A program made the position numbers and the translations under genes. This document shows, piece by piece, positions 52,183-61,313 of a stretch of 64,000 nt of DNA. Location: contig NZ_JALGQE010000001.1 in the NCBI RefSeq assembly GCF_022810405.1, positions 1-64,000 on the forward strand, read 5' to 3'. The first letter of the stretch is position 1; each line of letters opens with the position of its first letter. The notes under the pieces were generated by a model that was not told the DNA's origin, did not search any database, and was given only the letters and a program-made list of their open reading frames with translations. Source of the DNA: Rhodococcus sp. ARC_M5. Lineage in GTDB: Bacteria; Actinomycetota; Actinomycetes; Mycobacteriales; Mycobacteriaceae.

Positions 52183-52965
52183 TCAGAGCCTGTTCACTGC
52201 CACGGCCGCGGTGTGCAGAGCAGTGCCGTACGAGCGTCCGTGCCCGGCTGCATGGACGGCGAGCGGATGCAGCTGGTGCAGAGCAGTGCGCTCGCGCCAC
52301 CCGGCTCGTAGTGGCCACACCGTCTCGTAGCCGTCGACGACAACGTCGAGGTGGGGGCAACCGAACAGCGCCAACATCGCCAGATCGGTCTCTCGATGCC
52401 CACCGTGTGCCGCCGGGTCGATCAGCACCACTCCCGCGTCGGTCCAGAACACGTTGCCGTTCCACAGATCACCGTGAATACGGCTCGGCGGCTCTGCATC
52501 GTCGAAGTCACCGTCCGCGATGCGCCCGCACACCGATTCCACGATCGCCGCTTCGTCCTGCATGACGGTGCCGGCGTCGACCGCGATTCGCAGAAACGGC
52601 AGCACTCGTTCGGCCGCGTAGAACCCTCCCCACGACTTGTGCACGGTGCTGCTCATGGGCCGAGCACCGATGAACAGCTGACCCGAAAAAGCGAGGCCGT
52701 CGGCATCCACCGGTGGCGCACCGAACCCGTCGGCTCCGGCGGAATGCGTCGCGGCCAGCGCGCGGCCGAATCGTTCGGCTGCGTCGAGCGTGGGACGGGC
52801 CGCGACCAACCGCTCGAGTTCGATGTACGTCCGGCCATGCCCGAGGACTTCGACGACAGGGGCCGACGCCTCGCCGAGCCACCTGAGCCCGGTGGCCTCG
52901 GCGGCGTAGAAGTCGGGGTGCGCCTGGGGGTTTCGCTTGACGAAGGTATCGGAGGATCCACTCAC
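52183..52965 (-). CDS. Fructosamine kinase-family protein
   Basis: A 260-residue kinase-like protein of the fructosamine/ketosamine-3-kinase family. It has FVKRNPQAHPDFYAAEATGLRWL at the N-terminus, then the catalytic loop RIHGDLWNGNVFWT with HGDLW and the metal-binding VLIDPAAHGGHRETDLAM. Members phosphorylate protein-bound fructosamines or ribulosamines to repair glycation, although bacterial substrates are mostly untested. The GTG at 52965 is used; an ATG at 53013 would add 16 residues up to the nadE promoter. It converges with the TetR gene (7-bp gap) and diverges from nadE. Confidence 0.85.
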   Translation of the reverse strand: MSGSSDTFVKRNPQAHPDFYAAEATGLRWLGEASAPVVEVLGHGRTYIELERLVAARPTLDAAERFGRALAATHSAGADGFGAPPVDADGLAFSGQLFIGARPMSSTVHKSWGGFYAAERVLPFLRIAVDAGTVMQDEAAIVESVCGRIADGDFDDAEPPSRIHGDLWNGNVFWTDAGVVLIDPAAHGGHRETDLAMLALFGCPHLDVVVDGYETVWPLRAGWRERTALHQLHPLAVHAAGHGRSYGTALHTAAVAVNRL

Positions 52966-53025
52966 GACCACCGACACTACGCACGGCGCGAGATCACAGC
53001 CGACCCTCGTCATTAGGATGACGTG

Positions 53026-53871
53026 ATGGGACACATCAACTCGGAATTGCGCACGGGGATCATGCGCGAGCTGGCCGTGCAGTCGACCATCGACCCGATC
53101 ACGGAGGTCCGCAGGCGAGTGGACTTCCTCAAGGACTACCTCGCGTCGACCCCGGCCTCGGGATTCGTACTCGGCATCAGTGGCGGCCAGGACAGCACGC
53201 TCACCGGCAAGCTCGCCCAACAGGCTGCGACGGAGCTCCGAGCCGACGGACACGAGGCCGAGTTCGTCGCTGTTCGCCTCCCCTACGGCGTGCAGGCCGA
53301 CGAGGACGACGCATCGATCGCGCTGAAATTCATCGATCCCGACCGCACGGTGACGGTGAACATCAAGGACGCTGCCGACGCCGCAGCGGCCGCGACGGCG
53401 GACGCGCTGGGAAGTGCCGAAATCCGAGATTTCGTCCGCGGCAACATCAAGGCGCGCCAGCGCATGGTCGCGCAGTACGCCCTGGCCGGCGAACTCGGCT
53501 ACGTCGTCGTGGGCACCGACCATGCCGCCGAGGCCATCACCGGCTTCTTCACCAAGTTCGGTGACGGCGGGGTCGATCTGACTCCGCTCACCGGCTTGAG
53601 CAAGCGTCAGGGTGCGGCGCTGCTGCGCGAACTGGGAGCCCCCGAGAGCACCTGGCGCAAGGTTCCCACCGCCGATCTCGAAGACGATCGACCTGCGCTA
53701 CCCGACGAGGAAGCGCTCGGCGTGACGTACGAACAGATCGACGACTACCTGGAGGGCAAGGACGTCACCGACGAGATCGCCGACAAGTTGGAGAAGATGT
53801 TCCTCGCCACTCGGCACAAGCGCACGGTTCCCGTCACGCCGTTCGACGATTGGTGGAAGAGAAGCAGCTGA
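53026..53871 (+). CDS. nadE: Ammonia-dependent NAD+ synthetase
   Basis: NadE (281 residues) amidates nicotinic acid adenine dinucleotide to NAD+. The ATP pyrophosphatase loop is [68 protein letters not shown] and [17 protein letters not shown] are all family blocks. The length and lack of an N-terminal glutaminase domain mark it as the E. coli-type, using ammonia directly. In contrast, M. tuberculosis NadE is glutamine-dependent, so this is a different version. Start at the ATG 53026; the GTG three bases earlier is equally possible. Confidence 0.95.
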   Translation: MGHINSELRTGIMRELAVQSTIDPITEVRRRVDFLKDYLASTPASGFVLGISGGQDSTLTGKLAQQAATELRADGHEAEFVAVRLPYGVQADEDDASIALKFIDPDRTVTVNIKDAADAAAAATADALGSAEIRDFVRGNIKARQRMVAQYALAGELGYVVVGTDHAAEAITGFFTKFGDGGVDLTPLTGLSKRQGAALLRELGAPESTWRKVPTADLEDDRPALPDEEALGVTYEQIDDYLEGKDVTDEIADKLEKMFLATRHKRTVPVTPFDDWWKRSS

Positions 53872-53904
53872 CTCGGGCCGCCGCAGGTCGGTGGCTGGGT
53901 GTGC

Positions 53905-54159
53905 TCAGCCGCCGGCGAAGGGCGGCAACACGTCGACCCTGCCGCCGATCACGCGGTCGAGATCGCGAGTGAGATCTTCGCCCACCAGGTAGGCCGACAC
54001 CCGGAGAATCGGTTCCATCGGCGCGCCGTGCCGGGACAGGATCAGCTCTCGCAGGTCTGCGAGGGTGGCCCCAACCGGTACGGTCACGTACTCGGACTCG
54101 CAGTGCGACGCGTCGACCGCTGCCGCGAAGTACCGCACCTCCACCTGGGTCTCACCCAC
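53905..54159 (-). CDS. moaD: Molybdopterin synthase small subunit MoaD
   Basis: MoaD (84 residues) is the ubiquitin-like sulfur carrier of molybdopterin synthase. It reads [15 protein letters not shown] at the start and ends [11 protein letters not shown], with the required C-terminal Gly-Gly that is adenylated and thiocarboxylated. The GTG at 54159 has GGGAG about six bases upstream and overlaps the 3' end of moaA by 8 bp, so it is coupled to moaA. Its partner moaE is in the opposite operon at 57.6 kb. Confidence 0.9.
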   Translation of the reverse strand: MGETQVEVRYFAAAVDASHCESEYVTVPVGATLADLRELILSRHGAPMEPILRVSAYLVGEDLTRDLDRVIGGRVDVLPPFAGG

Positions 54160-55234
54160 CGATAGCTCCCATACTGCGGGCGGGGGGTACGAAGCCCTCG
54201 GCGTCGATGCCGTGCCCTGCCCACTTGTTCCACATCGCCCCGCGCCACACGGCCGCCACCTCGTCGTCGGTGGCACCGCCTCGTAACGCCGCGCGCAGAT
54301 CGGTTTCGTCGTCGCTGAACAGACAGGACCGGATCGTTCCCTCGGCCGTCACCCGTGTGCGGTCACAATCGCCGCAGAACGAGCGCGTGACCGAGGCGAT
54401 GATGCCGACGGTGGCATCGGTGCCGTCGACACTCCACTCCTCGGCCGGAGCCGACGGATCGGCGCGCCCCACCTCACGCAGGTCGAACGCAGTGGACAGC
54501 TCGTCGAGCAACGTCTGGGCATCGATCATGTTCGCGCGCGCCCACTCGTGGTCGGCATCTAGCGGCATCTGTTCGATGAATCGAAGCGCCACCCCTTCGT
54601 CGAGACACCAGCGCAGTAGGTCGACTGCACCGGAGAGTGTGTCGCGCATCAGGACCGCATTGACCTTCACCGGACCGATGCCGGCTCGCTTCGCCGCTCT
54701 GATGCCCGCCATCACCGACGGCAACCGGTCGCGTCGGGTCAGCCGCGCGAAGTCTTCTCGGTCCACCGAGTCCAAGGACACGTTGACTCGGGTCAAACCG
54801 GCATCGGCCAGCGCCCCAGCCCGATGCTCCAGACCGACTGCGTTGGTGGTCATCGACAACGGCACGCCCTGCGCGACGTCGGCGCACAACCGCAGTATCT
54901 CGTCGAGGTCGCGGCGCATGAGGGGCTCGCCGCCGGTGAAGCGCACGTCGCGGATACCCAGTTCACGCACGGACACCGACACCACTCGAGCGATCTCGGC
55001 CGGAGTGAGCAGGTTCGCGGCAGGAATGGCCGGGAGGCCCTCCTCAGGCATGCAGTAGGTGCAGCGCAGCGAGCACTTCTCGGTGATGGAGATGCGCAGG
55101 TCCCGGGCCACCCGGCCGAATCGGTCGATCAGGTGCGGAACGTCCGGTCGATCGGACACCGAATTCGCACGCACCGAGGAGCTCGTAGTGCCGAATCCGG
55201 GAATGCCCAGTGAGGTGACACTGTCCACCGTCAC
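54152..55234 (-). CDS. moaA: GTP 3',8-cyclase MoaA
   Basis: MoaA (360 residues) is the radical-SAM enzyme for the first step of molybdenum cofactor synthesis. The radical-SAM cluster motif is CSLRCTYC after [19 protein letters not shown] binds SAM. The second iron-sulfur cluster is in [20 protein letters not shown], and the terminus has the GG dipeptide required for activity (SMGAIGG). An N-terminal extension of about 25 residues is not conserved, and a later start is possible. It is divergent from moeA. Confidence 0.96.
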   Translation of the reverse strand: MTVDSVTSLGIPGFGTTSSSVRANSVSDRPDVPHLIDRFGRVARDLRISITEKCSLRCTYCMPEEGLPAIPAANLLTPAEIARVVSVSVRELGIRDVRFTGGEPLMRRDLDEILRLCADVAQGVPLSMTTNAVGLEHRAGALADAGLTRVNVSLDSVDREDFARLTRRDRLPSVMAGIRAAKRAGIGPVKVNAVLMRDTLSGAVDLLRWCLDEGVALRFIEQMPLDADHEWARANMIDAQTLLDELSTAFDLREVGRADPSAPAEEWSVDGTDATVGIIASVTRSFCGDCDRTRVTAEGTIRSCLFSDDETDLRAALRGGATDDEVAAVWRGAMWNKWAGHGIDAEGFVPPARSMGAIGG

Positions 55235-55381
55235 CTCGTACCTCGCCTTCGTCGAAAATTACGCCTGTCGTTCACGTGTCTACCCAGTATGCCGCAGCCC
55301 ACACCGGGCGACCGGATCGGCGTGCCTAGGATTGGCACCCATGACGGCTGAGGACATGCGCGCATTCACCGGACCCACGCA

Positions 55382-56572
55382 GTGAGCGCCGTATCGGTCG
55401 AGGAGCATTCCGCCGCGGTCGAGACCGTTCTGGCGGCGCTCGCCACCAGGACTGCGCACCGCATTCCTCTCGCCGACGCGCTGGGGCGCGTGTCGTTCGC
55501 AGACGTGCGATCTCCGGTCGATCTGCCGTTGTTTCGCAACTCGCAGATGGACGGATACGCGGTCGATTCTCGGTCCGTGGCGATCGCTCCGGTGACACTT
55601 CCGGTCTCGACGATCATCGCCGCAGGCCCTGTCGAAGCGGCGGTGCTGAGCCCGGGCAGCGCTGCGAAGATCATGACCGGCGCACCCATTCCCGACGGAG
55701 CCGACGCCATCGTGCCGGTCGAGGACACCACCGTGCACGAAGCCGGGTCCGTGACGATCGAGCGACGCCGCACAGCCGGTGAATTCGTCCGAGAACAGGG
55801 CAGCGACGTGCGCACCGGAACGGTCCTGGTCGAGGCCGGCCGGGTGTTGGAACCCCGACACATCTCCGTTCTCGCCGCCGTCGGCTTCGGTGAGGTCGAC
55901 GTACGCTCGCGTCCTCGCGTGGCCGTCGTGACCACCGGTGCCGAACTGGTCGACGCCGGCTCGACGCTGACGCCCGGCCAGATCTACGACTCGAACGGCA
56001 TCACCCTCGCCGCACACCTGCGCGCCAGCGGCGCCGAGGTGGTCTCCGTCTCGCGCAGCTCCGACGAGCCGAGCCGCTTTCGCGAGATCCTCGACGCCGC
56101 AGCGCAATCGGCCGAGATGATCATCACGTCCGGCGGGGTGTCGATGGGCGACTTCGAGGTGGTCAAGGACGTACTCCGTCCACTCGGCGGCAACTTCGGA
56201 TCGGTACGTATGCAGCCGGGTGGTCCACAGGGCATCACGGTGTTCGACGGCGTTCCTGTGCTCAGCTTTCCCGGCAACCCCGTCAGTACGGTCGTCTCGT
56301 ACATCGTGTTCGCGCGCAACATCGTTCGACGAGCGGCCGGCCTGCCTCCGATTCTCTCGACCACCGCCACCCTGCACGAATCGGTGGTGTCTCCGCCCGG
56401 CAGACGACAACTGCTTCGTGGCCGAATGCGTGACGACGGCCGGGTCGAGCTCGTCGCCGGCCCCGGCTCGCACCTGGTCGCCGCCCTGGCGTGGGCCGAT
56501 GTGCTGATCGACATCGATTCCGCCACAACCGAACGCGCTGCAGGATCCGACGTGGAGGTATGGCCACTGTGA
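55382..56572 (+). CDS. moeA: Molybdopterin molybdenumtransferase MoeA
   Basis: MoeA (396 residues) inserts molybdate into adenylylated molybdopterin. Its domains are visible in order: LPLFRNSQMDGYAV, AAKIMTGAPIPDGADAIVPVED, RVAVVTTGAELVD, and the MPT-binding TSGGVSMGDFEVVKDVL with PVLSFPGNPVSTVVSYIVF. The start is the GTG at 55382, overlapping by 4 bp (GTGA) with a tiny 14-codon frame (55341-55385) that may be a leader peptide. Its stop overlaps the moaC-mog start by 4 bp, beginning the moeA-moaC/mog-moaE operon. Confidence 0.95.
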   Translation: MSAVSVEEHSAAVETVLAALATRTAHRIPLADALGRVSFADVRSPVDLPLFRNSQMDGYAVDSRSVAIAPVTLPVSTIIAAGPVEAAVLSPGSAAKIMTGAPIPDGADAIVPVEDTTVHEAGSVTIERRRTAGEFVREQGSDVRTGTVLVEAGRVLEPRHISVLAAVGFGEVDVRSRPRVAVVTTGAELVDAGSTLTPGQIYDSNGITLAAHLRASGAEVVSVSRSSDEPSRFREILDAAAQSAEMIITSGGVSMGDFEVVKDVLRPLGGNFGSVRMQPGGPQGITVFDGVPVLSFPGNPVSTVVSYIVFARNIVRRAAGLPPILSTTATLHESVVSPPGRRQLLRGRMRDDGRVELVAGPGSHLVAALAWADVLIDIDSATTERAAGSDVEVWPL

Positions 56573-57579
56573 CCACCGAGAACCCGCAACCTCACCTGTC
56601 TCATCTGGACGATCAGGGCCGCGCCCGCATGGTCGACGTGGCACACAAGAAGGAAACCTCACGCACCGCCGTCGCCGCCGGCGAGTTCGTCACCACTGCC
56701 GAGGTCATCGCTCTCGTGCGCGCGGACGACATGCCCAAAGCCGACGTTCTCGCCACCGCACGCATCGCCGGCATCTCGGCGGCGAAGCGTACGTCGGAGC
56801 TGATACCGCTGTGTCACCAGCTCGCACTCTCGTCGGTGAAGATCTCGTTCGGCTTCACCGAGTCGACCATCACGGTCGAGGCAACCGCGCGCACCACCGG
56901 ACGCACCGGCGTGGAGATGGAAGCACTGACTGCGGTCGCCGTCGCCGGACTGACCCTGCACGACATGGTCAAGGCCGTCGATCCCGGTGCCAGCATGAAC
57001 GGTGTCCGACTGATCACCAAGGACGGCGGCAAACACGGGCATTGGGAACGGGACGACGCAGAGGACTCCCCCGACTCCGTGGCTGCGCCGATATTCGAGT
57101 CCTCACGGTCCGCAGCGGTTCTGGTCGCGTCCACGGGCGGTGCCCGTGGTACTCGGCCGGACACCACCGGCCCCACCATCGCAGCCTGGCTGACCGATCG
57201 GGGCTTCACCGTGCGAGGTCCCCTGGTGTACGCCGACGCCGATATCTCGGCGGGTCTGCACGACGCCCTGGCCGGCGAGCCGTCGCTCATCGTCAGCACC
57301 GGCGGTACCGGTGTATCCCCGACCGATGCGACCCCCGAGGCCACGGCGGCGCTCCTCGACATCGACATGCCGGGGATCGCCGACGCCATCCGAACCCGCG
57401 GAACATCTGCGACACCTCATGCGGTACTCAGCCGCGGTGTCTCGGGTCTGATCGGACGCACGCTCGTAGTCAACCTGCCGGGCTCGCCGGGTGGCGTGAA
57501 GGACGGACTCTCCGTTCTCGACCCGCTCCTCGACCATGTGCTGGCCCAGATCGCCGGAGGAGGCCCCCACGATGAGTGA
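56569..57579 (+). CDS. Fused cyclic pyranopterin monophosphate synthase MoaC and MogA/MoaB
   Basis: A 336-residue fusion. Residues 1-160 are MoaC: HLSHLDDQGRARMVDVAHKKETSRTA, KRTSELIPLCHQLALSSV, and GVEMEALTAVAVAGLTLHDMVKAVD, which makes cyclic pyranopterin monophosphate with MoaA. Residues 180-336 are a MogA/MoaB domain: VSTGGTGVSPTDATPEA and SRGVSGLIGRTLVVNLPGSPGGVKDGL, which adenylates molybdopterin. The link between them is short (about 20 residues). GTG at 56569 overlaps the moeA stop; an ATG at 56560 is possible. Such fusions are known in related actinobacteria. Confidence 0.93.
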   Translation: MTTENPQPHLSHLDDQGRARMVDVAHKKETSRTAVAAGEFVTTAEVIALVRADDMPKADVLATARIAGISAAKRTSELIPLCHQLALSSVKISFGFTESTITVEATARTTGRTGVEMEALTAVAVAGLTLHDMVKAVDPGASMNGVRLITKDGGKHGHWERDDAEDSPDSVAAPIFESSRSAAVLVASTGGARGTRPDTTGPTIAAWLTDRGFTVRGPLVYADADISAGLHDALAGEPSLIVSTGGTGVSPTDATPEATAALLDIDMPGIADAIRTRGTSATPHAVLSRGVSGLIGRTLVVNLPGSPGGVKDGLSVLDPLLDHVLAQIAGGGPHDE

Positions 57580-57985
57580 GCTCGTCGCCCGTATCTCGAA
57601 CGAACCCTTGAGCACTGCCGAAGTAGAGGCGGCGGTGCAGGATTCGCGTCACGGCGCTGTTGTTCTGTTCAGCGGAATCGTGCGCGATCACGACGGCGGC
57701 CACGCCGTGGAGACTCTGGAATACCGCGCCCACCCCGACGCAGAGCGCTTCCTGAGCCGCTGCTGCTCGGAGGTGTCGGCGGAGACCGGGTTGGTGGTGG
57801 CCGCAGTGCATCGCGTCGGCGACCTGCGAGTCGGCGACCTTGCACTCGTTGCCGCCGTCGGCTCGGCTCATCGGGCCGAAGCTTTCGAGGCCTGTGCCCG
57901 ACTCGTCGAGCGCATCAAGGCCGAGGTCCCGATCTGGAAGCGTCAGGGATTCGAGGGCGGACGTACCGAGTGGGTCGGGCTCTAG
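57572..57985 (+). CDS. moaE: Molybdopterin synthase large subunit MoaE
   Basis: MoaE (137 residues) builds the dithiolene of molybdopterin using sulfur from MoaD. Conserved stretches are GAVVLFSGIVRDHDGGHAVETLEY, VAAVHRVGDLRVGDLALV, AHRAEAFEAC and the catalytic-lysine region EVPIWKRQGFEGG. The ATG at 57572 overlaps the stop of moaC-mog by 8 bp and has GGAGGAGG upstream. It ends the operon and converges with the CobW gene 4 bp later. Confidence 0.95.
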   Translation: MSELVARISNEPLSTAEVEAAVQDSRHGAVVLFSGIVRDHDGGHAVETLEYRAHPDAERFLSRCCSEVSAETGLVVAAVHRVGDLRVGDLALVAAVGSAHRAEAFEACARLVERIKAEVPIWKRQGFEGGRTEWVGL

Positions 57986-57989
57986 GAAA

Positions 57990-59030
57990 CTAACCGGTCT
58001 CGAGGTAGCGGTGAACCGGAAGCATGGCGGAAGCGTCGTCGGCGTCGTCCGGCCCTCGTACACAGGCACGCAACCGCTGCTCGACGGCCGATGCATCGAG
58101 ATCGGTACCGATCAGCACCAGTGAGGTCTGCTCGGGCTCACCCCGGGCCCACGACGCGGCCTCGAATCGGATGTGTCGACCCACCGTGTGCACGATGAAC
58201 TTCTGCGCATAGCCCGTGATGCCGAAGTGTACGAATCCCTTGATGCGGTAGAGGTTTCCAAAAGGATTCTCCAGGAACTCGATCAATCGGCGCGGTTCGA
58301 CGGGAGTCGTCGTGACGAATTCGGTGTGCGAGTACTGCGCGTGCAGGTGATGGTCGTGGTCGTGGTCGTGGTTCTCCCGAAGTAGCTCGTCGAACGACAG
58401 CTGCACCGCCATAGCCGAATCCACCGACCGATCGTCACGCCGATCGAACAGCAGCAGCGGGTCGACGCGACCGAACGCCACGGGTACGACGGGCACGTCT
58501 CCTACGACGGACTGCACCGTCGACACCACCGCGGAGCGTTCGGACTCGGTCACCACATCGGACTTGTTCAGTACCACCAGGTCGGCCAATTGCAGGTGCT
58601 GGTCGATCTCGGGATGCCGCACGCGGGTCTGCGGGAACTCCACGGCGTCGACGACACCGACGAGCCCGCCGTAGACGATGAATTCGTTCTCGCTACCTCG
58701 AACCATCCGAATCAGATTGCGGGGTTCGGCCAGGCCGCTGGCCTCCACCACGATGACGTCGATGGCGGCCCGACGGTGCGCGAGGGCGTCGAACATCGCG
58801 TCCATATCGCTGATGTCGACGGCGCAACAGATGCAGCCGTTACCGAGAGAGACCATCGAATCGACCTGGCCGGCCACGAGCATCGAGTCGATGTTGATCG
58901 CCCCGAAGTCGTTGACCACAACCCCGATTCGAATACCGGAATCATTGCGCAACAGATGGTTCAGGAGCGTGGTTTTACCTGCTCCGAGAAAGCCCGCAAC
59001 TATCACCACCGGAATTCGTCGACGCGCCAC
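57990..59030 (-). CDS. CobW/ZNG-type metal chaperone GTPase
   Basis: A 346-residue G3E GTPase. The P-loop is GFLGAGKTTLLNHLL (13-27), the metal-binding CxCC is SLGNGCICC (Cys66, 68, 69), and the specificity motif is LNKSD. A His-rich segment HDHDHDHHLHAQYSH divides the GTPase from the C-terminal CobW_C domain. These are features of zinc metallochaperones. It is convergent with moaE and was probably drawn to the cofactor region; no cobalamin gene is nearby. The His run is encoded by a tandem GTGGTC-type repeat (58346-58372). Confidence 0.9.
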   Translation of the reverse strand: MARRRIPVVIVAGFLGAGKTTLLNHLLRNDSGIRIGVVVNDFGAINIDSMLVAGQVDSMVSLGNGCICCAVDISDMDAMFDALAHRRAAIDVIVVEASGLAEPRNLIRMVRGSENEFIVYGGLVGVVDAVEFPQTRVRHPEIDQHLQLADLVVLNKSDVVTESERSAVVSTVQSVVGDVPVVPVAFGRVDPLLLFDRRDDRSVDSAMAVQLSFDELLRENHDHDHDHHLHAQYSHTEFVTTTPVEPRRLIEFLENPFGNLYRIKGFVHFGITGYAQKFIVHTVGRHIRFEAASWARGEPEQTSLVLIGTDLDASAVEQRLRACVRGPDDADDASAMLPVHRYLETG

Positions 59031-59041
59031 GGCGTCCGAGA

Positions 59042-60139
59042 CTACCGGTCGGCGAGAATCTGTTTCAGCAGGCCTCGAGCGAACGTCGACACACTGCTCA
59101 CGTTGTCCGGGGTCACGAGCCCTCTCGAGCCGTCGACCCCGAACGACTCGACATACGGCGAGACACTCTCGAGCAGTCCGGACAAAGCGCTACGCCCCTC
59201 GACCGCTGAGCGCTCTGTGCTCGGTGCCGTTGCGGTGGGCACCGTGATGTCGGTCGTCTTCGCCCCGGCCGGAGCTGCCGCGGTTGTCGTGTCGGGGCCG
59301 GCCGACGACGCCTCCGCAGTGTCGGATCCGAGAAGATAGTCGATGATTCCGGTCGAAATGGCGATCGCGTGCTTCAGCTGACCATCCGAGCTCTCCAGAA
59401 GAGCTGCGTCGTCCGGGTTGGATCCGTTGCCCATCTCGACGAACACGAGGGGCACCGTGGTCAGTGCGGGCCCGGCGACATCGGATCGCTCCTGGATTCC
59501 GTTCTCGACTCCTGCGTAGTTGGCGGGCTCGAAGCCTGCGCGCACGTAGGAGTCGCGCATCAGCGTCGACGCCGAACGTCCCCCCTCGGATTGGGCAGCA
59601 TCGGCAGCCGCGCTCGGAATCGGCAGGGTGGGAACGATCAGATGGAACCCGTGCTTGTCGGCATCGGTCGTCGTACTCGTGGAGTCCGCGTGGATACTCA
59701 CGGCCACATCGGCACCGGACTCGCCGGCGGCCCGCGCCCTGTCGTCGACGCATCCGCCCCACCCGGTGTCGTCTGCTCGACTCGTCTTCACCGTCGCACC
59801 CAGACTCTCGAGGCTCGACCGGACGAGCTCGCTGACCTTCCAGTTGATCGTGTGCTCGGGCACGCCGTCCAATGTGGTCATGCCGGTGGTCTGGCAATCC
59901 TTGGTGCCGCCCCGACCGTCGTTCACCTGCCGCTGCAGATTCTCCGAATGTGCGCCGCCCTGGTGACCCGGGTCGAGGAACACTGTCTTCCCCGACAACT
60001 CCGTGCCTACGGCGGATGCGGTGCTGGACGGTGTGACGGGTGCCGCGACGGCCGGTGCGGACACGAGCACTCCGACACCGATGATTCCGGTGCACATCAA
60101 TGCGGTCACTGCAGATTTTGTTGTTCGCGCAGTTCTCAT
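59042..60139 (-). CDS. Secreted N-acetylmuramoyl-L-alanine amidase
   Basis: A 365-residue exported amidase. The signal peptide (about 1-32, ending SAPAVAA) precedes an Amidase_3 domain: VFLDPGHQGG with the first zinc His, EHTINWKVSELVRSSLESLGATV with the Glu ligand, VAVSIHADS with the second His, and VPLVFVEMGNGSNPDDAALL with the catalytic Glu. It cleaves the amide between muramic acid and the stem peptide. Two cysteine pairs (in KDCQTTG and GGCVDD) suit an extracytoplasmic disulfide. The Thr/Ala-rich tail (about 280-365) is disordered. ATG at 60139 is chosen for the signal peptide; it resembles Rv3717. Confidence 0.9.
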   Translation of the reverse strand: MRTARTTKSAVTALMCTGIIGVGVLVSAPAVAAPVTPSSTASAVGTELSGKTVFLDPGHQGGAHSENLQRQVNDGRGGTKDCQTTGMTTLDGVPEHTINWKVSELVRSSLESLGATVKTSRADDTGWGGCVDDRARAAGESGADVAVSIHADSTSTTTDADKHGFHLIVPTLPIPSAAADAAQSEGGRSASTLMRDSYVRAGFEPANYAGVENGIQERSDVAGPALTTVPLVFVEMGNGSNPDDAALLESSDGQLKHAIAISTGIIDYLLGSDTAEASSAGPDTTTAAAPAGAKTTDITVPTATAPSTERSAVEGRSALSGLLESVSPYVESFGVDGSRGLVTPDNVSSVSTFARGLLKQILADR

Positions 60140-60650
60140 ATCGTCGTGGGCCCACCGGTGGAACTGGTGGTGCCATTCCCCTCTCGACCCCTCGGACCCA
60201 GCTGATCGACGCGAGTCACCGACTTCGCGGGACACCACACGCCACAACAGACACTTGCGCCTCAAGTGAAGCAGATCTCGCACCCGATGCCTGTCGAGTG
60301 ATCTTTCGTTAGTAAAACGATTGCGTTTCGTGACCTATCCGTAGCCGTAAACGACCGCTCCAGCCGATTCCCATTCGGTCGCGCACGAACAGACGTACGG
60401 ACCGCGTTGCGTATTCAAACCGGACAGTTCGTCTTTCTTTTGGATATGGACGAACAGCACCGCTGGGAGAATCCTCGTCGCAATCACGTTGCCGGTTTCG
60501 GCGAACCGTCGCTCCGATTCTGTGGGAATTCTGCGAATCCAGTAACAATCCCCCGACCCGCGTGGATAAACACATTGTTCAGCCGTATAGTCGCTTCAGT
60601 TCGATCTGGACATCCCCGCATCATCCCCTGCATCATTGGAGAGCTTCAGC
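60140..60650. other. 511-bp intergenic region upstream of lsr2
   Basis: No supported gene. The right part, from about 60290, is less GC-rich than the neighbourhood. TATAGT at 60586-60591 is a good -10 for lsr2 and would place the start of transcription about 50 bp before its ATG. Short open frames seen here show no family features. Confidence 0.5.
60586..60591 (+). promoter_or_regulatory. -10 element candidate of lsr2
   Basis: TATAGT preceded by a low-GC stretch, about 60 bp before the lsr2 ATG. No clear -35 TTGNNN at the right distance was found, which is common in actinobacterial promoters. Confidence 0.45.
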
Positions 60651-60995
60651 ATGGCCAGAAAAGTCTATGTGCAACTAGTCGATGACATCGACGAGAAACC
60701 GATCGAATCCGGTGGCGAACACATAACCTATTCGGTCAACGGAGTCAGCTACGAAATCGACCTGAGCGACAAGAACGCGAAGGAATTTCACCGCAAGCTC
60801 GACTATTACATCGAGCACTCCACCAAGGTCGGTGGAAAGCGGACGAAGAAGTCGAGCACTCCCACAACCGGAGCGAAGCGCGACGCCAATCAGACCAAAG
60901 CCATCAGAGAATGGGCCAAGGCGAACGGCCACAATATCTCCGCACGAGGCAGAATCCCCGCCGAGGTCGAGCAGGCATTCGACGCCGCACACTGA
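60651..60995 (+). CDS. lsr2: Nucleoid-associated protein Lsr2
   Basis: Lsr2 (114 residues) is the H-NS-like xenogeneic silencer of Actinobacteria. The N-terminal dimerisation domain reads [20 protein letters not shown] and [16 protein letters not shown]; a linker with Lys/Ser/Thr leads to the C-terminal DNA-binding domain [22 protein letters not shown], where RGR is the AT-hook-like core that enters the minor groove of AT-rich DNA. GGAGAG lies six bases before the ATG at 60651; an upstream TTG is rejected. It is monocistronic, ended by the hairpin at 61067-61098. Confidence 0.97.
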   Translation: MARKVYVQLVDDIDEKPIESGGEHITYSVNGVSYEIDLSDKNAKEFHRKLDYYIEHSTKVGGKRTKKSSTPTTGAKRDANQTKAIREWAKANGHNISARGRIPAEVEQAFDAAH

Positions 60996-61066
60996 GCTCG
61001 ACCGCCGAATCGGCTCCGGGCACCACGAACGGACGCCGTTTCGACGGTCGGCGGACCCAAGCAACA

Positions 61067-61098
61067 AAAAAAGCGTCACCCGAAGGTGACGCTTTTTT
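61067..61098. terminator. Bidirectional terminator between lsr2 and tRNA-Ala
   Basis: AAAAAAGCGTCACC (61067-61080) and GGTGACGCTTTTTT (61085-61098) form a perfect stem with a CGAA loop, and the run of six A/T gives a proper T-tract in each direction. It serves the convergent lsr2 and tRNA transcripts. Confidence 0.93.
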
Positions 61099-61113
61099 CG
61101 TTGATTTTCTCGG

Positions 61114-61186
61114 TGGAGCTAAGGGGACTCGAACCCCTGACCCCCACACTGCCAGTGTGGTGCGCTACCAGCTGCGCCATAGCCCC
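61114..61186 (-). tRNA. tRNA-Ala (anticodon GGC)
   Basis: A complete 73-nt cloverleaf on the minus strand: acceptor GGGGCTA with TAGCTCC, D-arm GCGC-AGCTGGTA-GCGC, anticodon stem CCACA/TGTGG with loop CTGGCAG (anticodon GGC), T-arm AGGGG-TTCGAGT-CCCCT. The G3-U70 pair, the alanine identity element, is present, confirming the assignment. CCA is not encoded (the acceptor ends in A only). It reads alanine GCC codons. Confidence 0.97.
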
Positions 61187-61313
61187 GAGTTACTGCGTGC
61201 TACCGCTCATGCGGTTGCTCGAACGAAGTTACACCATCGGTCGCAGCAGCAACAAATCACCTGGTACGGCCGGTTCCGAATACTCGGCGACCGGCCGCAC
61301 CCGCGCCTCGAGA

